7,618 nt of DNA, from NCBI GenBank assembly GCA_030145945.1, contig JASLDK010000217.1, positions 1-7,618 of the forward strand, read 5' to 3'. Shown here piece by piece: positions 5,016 through 7,618 of this stretch. The first letter of the stretch is position 1; each line of letters opens with the position of its first letter. The DNA comes from Nocardioides sp. (lineage in GTDB: Bacteria > Actinomycetota > Actinomycetes > Propionibacteriales > Nocardioidaceae). Position numbers and translations under genes: made by a program. The notes under the pieces were generated by a model. That model ran no database searches, had not been told where the DNA came from, and worked only from the letters and a program-made list of their open reading frames with translations.

Positions 5016-6548
5016 ATGGTGAATTTCGCATCGGCCCTGGACTTCCAGGCGTCGAGGAGGCCGGACAAGGTCGTCGTCATCGACGGTGACGTCCGCCGTA
5101 CGACGACCGAGCTGGCCGCGCGCGTGAACGCGCTCGCCGCTGCGCTGGTCGACCGCGGGGTGGGGCGCGGCGACGTCGTCGGCATCCTGCTGTACAACCG
5201 CGTCGAGTTCCTGGAGGTCGTCCACGCGGTGAACCGCGTCGGCGCGGTGTTCCTCCCGCTCAACTATCGGCTCGCTCCGGCGGAATGGGCCTACATCCTC
5301 GATCACGGCCGCGTCCGGATGCTCGTGACGGAGGAGGAGTTCGCGGCTCGCGTCGATGACGTCCGGGGTGACCTGCCGGAGCTCCGGCACGTGGTGAGCG
5401 TCGACGGCAGGGGTCGCGACGGTTGGCTCCACTACGCCGACGATCTCGTCTCTCCCCAGGCCGGTGTCGTCACCGAGGCGGTCGACCTGGAGCCGGAGGA
5501 CCTGTCGCGGCTGATGTACACCAGTGGCACGACCTCCCGGCCCAAGGGCGTCTGCATCTCCCACGGCAACGTGGCGTGGAAGAACGCGGCGCTGCTGGCC
5601 GAGTTCGGCTGGACGTCCGAGGAGGTCGTCCTGGTCGCCGGTCCGCTCTACCACGTCGGTGCCTTCGACATGGGAGGAGTCACGACGCTCCACGCCGGTG
5701 GCACCGTCGTCCTGCAGGGGCGCTTCGTCGCGACCGAGGTGCTCAGGGGGATCGCGGAGCACCGGGCGACCACGATCTGGCTGGCGCCGGCGATGGTCAA
5801 CGCGGTGCTGCAGTCCCCGGCGCTGCCGGGAGCGGATCTCTCGTCGCTGCGCCTGATGCTCAGCGGTGGCGAGAAGATGCCGGTCGCTCGGTTGGAGCAG
5901 CTGCTCGACGCCATGCCCGACCTCTGGTTCGCCGACGCCTACGGCCTGACTGAGACGGTCTCGAGTGACACCTTCAACGATCGTGCGCACATGCGCACGA
6001 AGATCGGCTCCGTGGGCCGTCCGGTGCTGTACCAGGCCGTGCGCATCGTCGACGAGGCCGGTGCCGACGTCGGTGTGGGGGAGCTGGGAGAGATCGCGCT
6101 GCGGGGGCCGAAGGTGTTCGGTGCCTACTGGCGCGATCCCGAGGCGACGGCTGCCGCGATCCGCGACGGCTGGTTCCACACCGGCGACGTCGGCCGTCTC
6201 GACGAGGACGGCTTCCTCTACATCGAGGACCGGAAGAAGGACATGATCGTGTCGGGCGGCGAGAACATCGCGACGCCCGAGATCGAGCGGGTGCTCTACG
6301 AGCATCCGGCGATTGTCGAGGCCGCCGTGATCGGCATGCCGGACGAGCGGTGGGGCGAGGTGCCGCAGGCCTTCGTCGCCCTCCGCCCCGGTGCCGAGGT
6401 CGCGGCTGACGAGCTGGTGGCGTTCTGCGCGCAGCGGTTGGCGAAGTTCAAGGTGCCGCGCTCGGTGATCCTCGTCGAGGAGCTTCCTCGAACCCCGTCG
6501 GGCAAGGTGCTCAAGCGGGAGCTGCGCAACGGTGAGGTGGCGAGATGA
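5016..6548 (+). CDS. Acyl-CoA synthetase (AMP-forming, FadD-like)
   Basis: The 510-residue enzyme belongs to the ANL adenylating superfamily. It activates a carboxylic acid with ATP to an acyl-adenylate and then to acyl-CoA in the cytoplasm. All core motifs are present: the phosphate loop YTSGTTSRPKG (168-178), YGLTET (309-314), GWFHTGDVG (385-393), the hinge DRKKDMIVSGGENI (405-418) and PRTPSGKVLKR (491-501) with catalytic lysine K497. The N-terminal domain covers about 1-403 and the mobile C-terminal domain the rest. The length is near that of the shorter medium-chain or aromatic/cyclic acid ligases rather than the longest fatty-acid ligases, but chain length cannot be read from motifs. It heads the plus-strand operon, opposite the thiolase-like operon, so it probably feeds that pathway. 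Its stop overlaps the SDR start as ATGA. Confidence 0.94.
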   Translation: MVNFASALDFQASRRPDKVVVIDGDVRRTTTELAARVNALAAALVDRGVGRGDVVGILLYNRVEFLEVVHAVNRVGAVFLPLNYRLAPAEWAYILDHGRVRMLVTEEEFAARVDDVRGDLPELRHVVSVDGRGRDGWLHYADDLVSPQAGVVTEAVDLEPEDLSRLMYTSGTTSRPKGVCISHGNVAWKNAALLAEFGWTSEEVVLVAGPLYHVGAFDMGGVTTLHAGGTVVLQGRFVATEVLRGIAEHRATTIWLAPAMVNAVLQSPALPGADLSSLRLMLSGGEKMPVARLEQLLDAMPDLWFADAYGLTETVSSDTFNDRAHMRTKIGSVGRPVLYQAVRIVDEAGADVGVGELGEIALRGPKVFGAYWRDPEATAAAIRDGWFHTGDVGRLDEDGFLYIEDRKKDMIVSGGENIATPEIERVLYEHPAIVEAAVIGMPDERWGEVPQAFVALRPGAEVAADELVAFCAQRLAKFKVPRSVILVEELPRTPSGKVLKRELRNGEVAR

Positions 6549-7294
6549 GTGCCCTGACGGACCAGGTGATCTGGGTGACCGGCGCCAGTCGAGGACTCGG
6601 CCGCGCCGTCGTGGTCGAGCTCGTCGGCCGCGGAGCGACGGTCGTCGCCACGTCCCGGACGGGCGACGACCTCGAGGTGCTGCAGAGCGAGGTGCGAGGA
6701 CCGGGCCGGATCGACCCGCGGCCGGGGTCGGTCGACGTACCCGACGACGTCGACGGCATCGTCGAGTCCGCGATCGCCGAGCACGGTCGCATCGACGCCC
6801 TGGTCAACTGCGCCGGCATCAGCCCATCCTTCGCGCAGGCCGTCAAGGTCGACGACGAGACGTTCGAGCGCGTCCTGGCGGTCAACGTGCACGGCTCCTT
6901 CCGCTGCATCCGCGCTGTCGCACCACACATGCTGGAGCGTGGCTCCGGGGCGATCGTCAACGTCAGCTCCGTCCACGCGCGAGCCGGGTTCGAGCGCATC
7001 GTCGCCTATTCCGCCAGCAAGGGCGCGATCGACGCGATGACCCGGTCGCTGGCCGTCGAGTGGGCGGCACGAGGGGTCCGGGTGAACGGCCTGGCGCCCG
7101 GCTACTTCCGCACTGACCTGAGCTCGGGCCTGCTGGAGAGCGCGTGGGGAGAGGAGATCGTGCGGCGTGTGCCGATGGGCCGCGTCGGCGCACCTGCCGA
7201 GCTCGCTCCGGCGGCGGCGTTCCTGGTGTCGCCCGAGTCGAGCTACATGACCGGATCGATCATGACGGTGGACGGGGGATGGACGGCATGGTGA
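6545..7294 (+). CDS. Short-chain dehydrogenase/reductase (FabG-like classical SDR)
   Basis: The 249-residue product has the standard length of a classical SDR, an NAD(P)-dependent oxidoreductase acting on an alcohol or ketone. The dinucleotide-binding TGASRGLG is at 12-19, NCAG (in place of NNAG) at 88-91 and the structural asparagine N114 in VNVHGS. The catalytic set is S142, Y155 and K159 (YSASK), followed by VNGLAPGYFRTDL (180-192) and the C-terminal MTGSIMTVDGG. S40-T39 after the second strand (ATSRTG) leaves NAD versus NADP preference open, although SR in this place often suits NADP. It starts at an ATG overlapping the synthetase stop and ends overlapping the next gene. It probably oxidises a hydroxyacyl-CoA or a small hydroxy intermediate of the pathway (inference). 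Confidence 0.93.
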   Translation: MSALTDQVIWVTGASRGLGRAVVVELVGRGATVVATSRTGDDLEVLQSEVRGPGRIDPRPGSVDVPDDVDGIVESAIAEHGRIDALVNCAGISPSFAQAVKVDDETFERVLAVNVHGSFRCIRAVAPHMLERGSGAIVNVSSVHARAGFERIVAYSASKGAIDAMTRSLAVEWAARGVRVNGLAPGYFRTDLSSGLLESAWGEEIVRRVPMGRVGAPAELAPAAAFLVSPESSYMTGSIMTVDGGWTAW

Positions 7295-7618
7295 GCATGA
7301 CCGAGGAGCAGATGACGACCGGTGGCGGAGCGCAGCCGGATCTGGCGGAGCAGTACCGGCGGATGCTGCGGATCCGTCGTTTCGAGCAGGAGGCCTCGAA
7401 GCTGTACGCCGCCACGGAGATCCCGGGCTTCCTCCATCTCTCGATCGGGCAGGAGGCGACCGCGGTCGGCGCCTGCTGGCACCTGTCGGACCGTGACGCG
7501 ATCACGTCGACGCACCGCGGGCATGGGCACTGCCTGGCCAAGGGGCTCGACGTCCGCTCGATGTTCGCCGAGCTGATGGGACGCGACACCGGGACGTGCC
7601 GCGGACGCGGCGGGTCGA
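7288..7618 (+). CDS. Thiamine-diphosphate-dependent dehydrogenase E1 alpha subunit (acetoin/pyruvate type), 3' end cut by window
   Basis: The visible 110 residues match the start of E1 alpha subunits of 2-oxo-acid and acetoin dehydrogenase complexes, which decarboxylate or cleave the substrate on thiamine diphosphate together with a beta subunit. YRRMLRIRRFEQEASKLY (23-40) is the typical first helix, followed by GFLHLSIGQEATAVG (47-61), HRGHGHCLAKG (76-86) and GRGGS (106-110), which begins the family GRGGSMH motif. The thiamine-binding GDG motif would lie beyond the window. Using ATG 7288, GGGGGA (7274-7279) lies eight bases upstream and the gene overlaps the SDR by 7 bp. In-frame GTG 7291, ATG 7297 and ATG 7279 are alternatives. 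The HRGHGHCLAKG form looks closer to AcoA-like proteins than to branched-chain E1, but this is a judgement by eye. Beta and E2 genes are expected downstream. Confidence 0.9.
   Translation, partial: MVSMTEEQMTTGGGAQPDLAEQYRRMLRIRRFEQEASKLYAATEIPGFLHLSIGQEATAVGACWHLSDRDAITSTHRGHGHCLAKGLDVRSMFAELMGRDTGTCRGRGGS

Noticed and set aside
4947..6305. A 452-codon open frame on the minus strand opposite the acyl-CoA synthetase
   Set aside because: It lies wholly antisense to a gene with all ANL motifs. Its product is His/Arg/Asp-rich with no recognisable domain, as expected from the high-GC third-position bias.

Overview
The window is about 70% G+C. Its genes are tightly packed and start with ATG, GTG or probably TTG, and most neighbouring starts and stops overlap by 4 bp. 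Together with the mix of acyl-CoA enzymes, this points to a high-GC actinobacterium (Actinomycetota). The sequence alone does not support a genus. I see no rRNA, tRNA, mobile element or CRISPR array. The window reads as part of a chromosomal catabolic island for a carboxylic acid handled as a CoA thioester.

Layout. (1) Positions 1-2395, plus strand: the probable tail of an upstream gene, a family III (CaiB/BaiF) CoA-transferase, and a metallo-beta-lactamase-fold hydrolase whose GTG start overlaps the transferase stop. (2) Positions 2408 to about 4861, minus strand: a four-gene operon transcribed as thiolase-like protein, then a DUF35 zinc-ribbon/OB-fold protein, then two single-hotdog MaoC-type hydratase subunits. 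All three junctions are 4-bp overlaps. (3) About 4862-5015: a divergent control region with the only AT-rich patch in the window. (4) Positions 5016-7618, plus strand: an acyl-CoA synthetase, an SDR oxidoreductase, and the first 110 codons of a thiamine-diphosphate-dependent dehydrogenase E1 alpha subunit (acetoin/pyruvate type), cut by the window end. The plus-strand block 1 and the minus-strand operon converge with only 12 bp between stop codons.

How the genes may work together (inference). The synthetase, or the CoA-transferase, makes an acyl-CoA. An acyl-CoA dehydrogenase, not present here, would introduce a double bond. The MaoC pair would hydrate it. The thiolase-like protein lacks the thiolase nucleophilic cysteine at the expected position and sits next to a stand-alone DUF35 protein. 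It may therefore cleave the hydroxyacyl-CoA by a retro-aldol reaction, as the steroid side-chain Ltp2/ChsH2 system does, rather than by thiolysis. The SDR and the E1-type complex would process a released hydroxy/oxo fragment. The true substrate cannot be read from the sequence. The most interesting point is this compact hydratase-aldolase-like module with all parts on separate genes, joined to an activating ligase and an oxo-acid or acetoin dehydrogenase-like complex.
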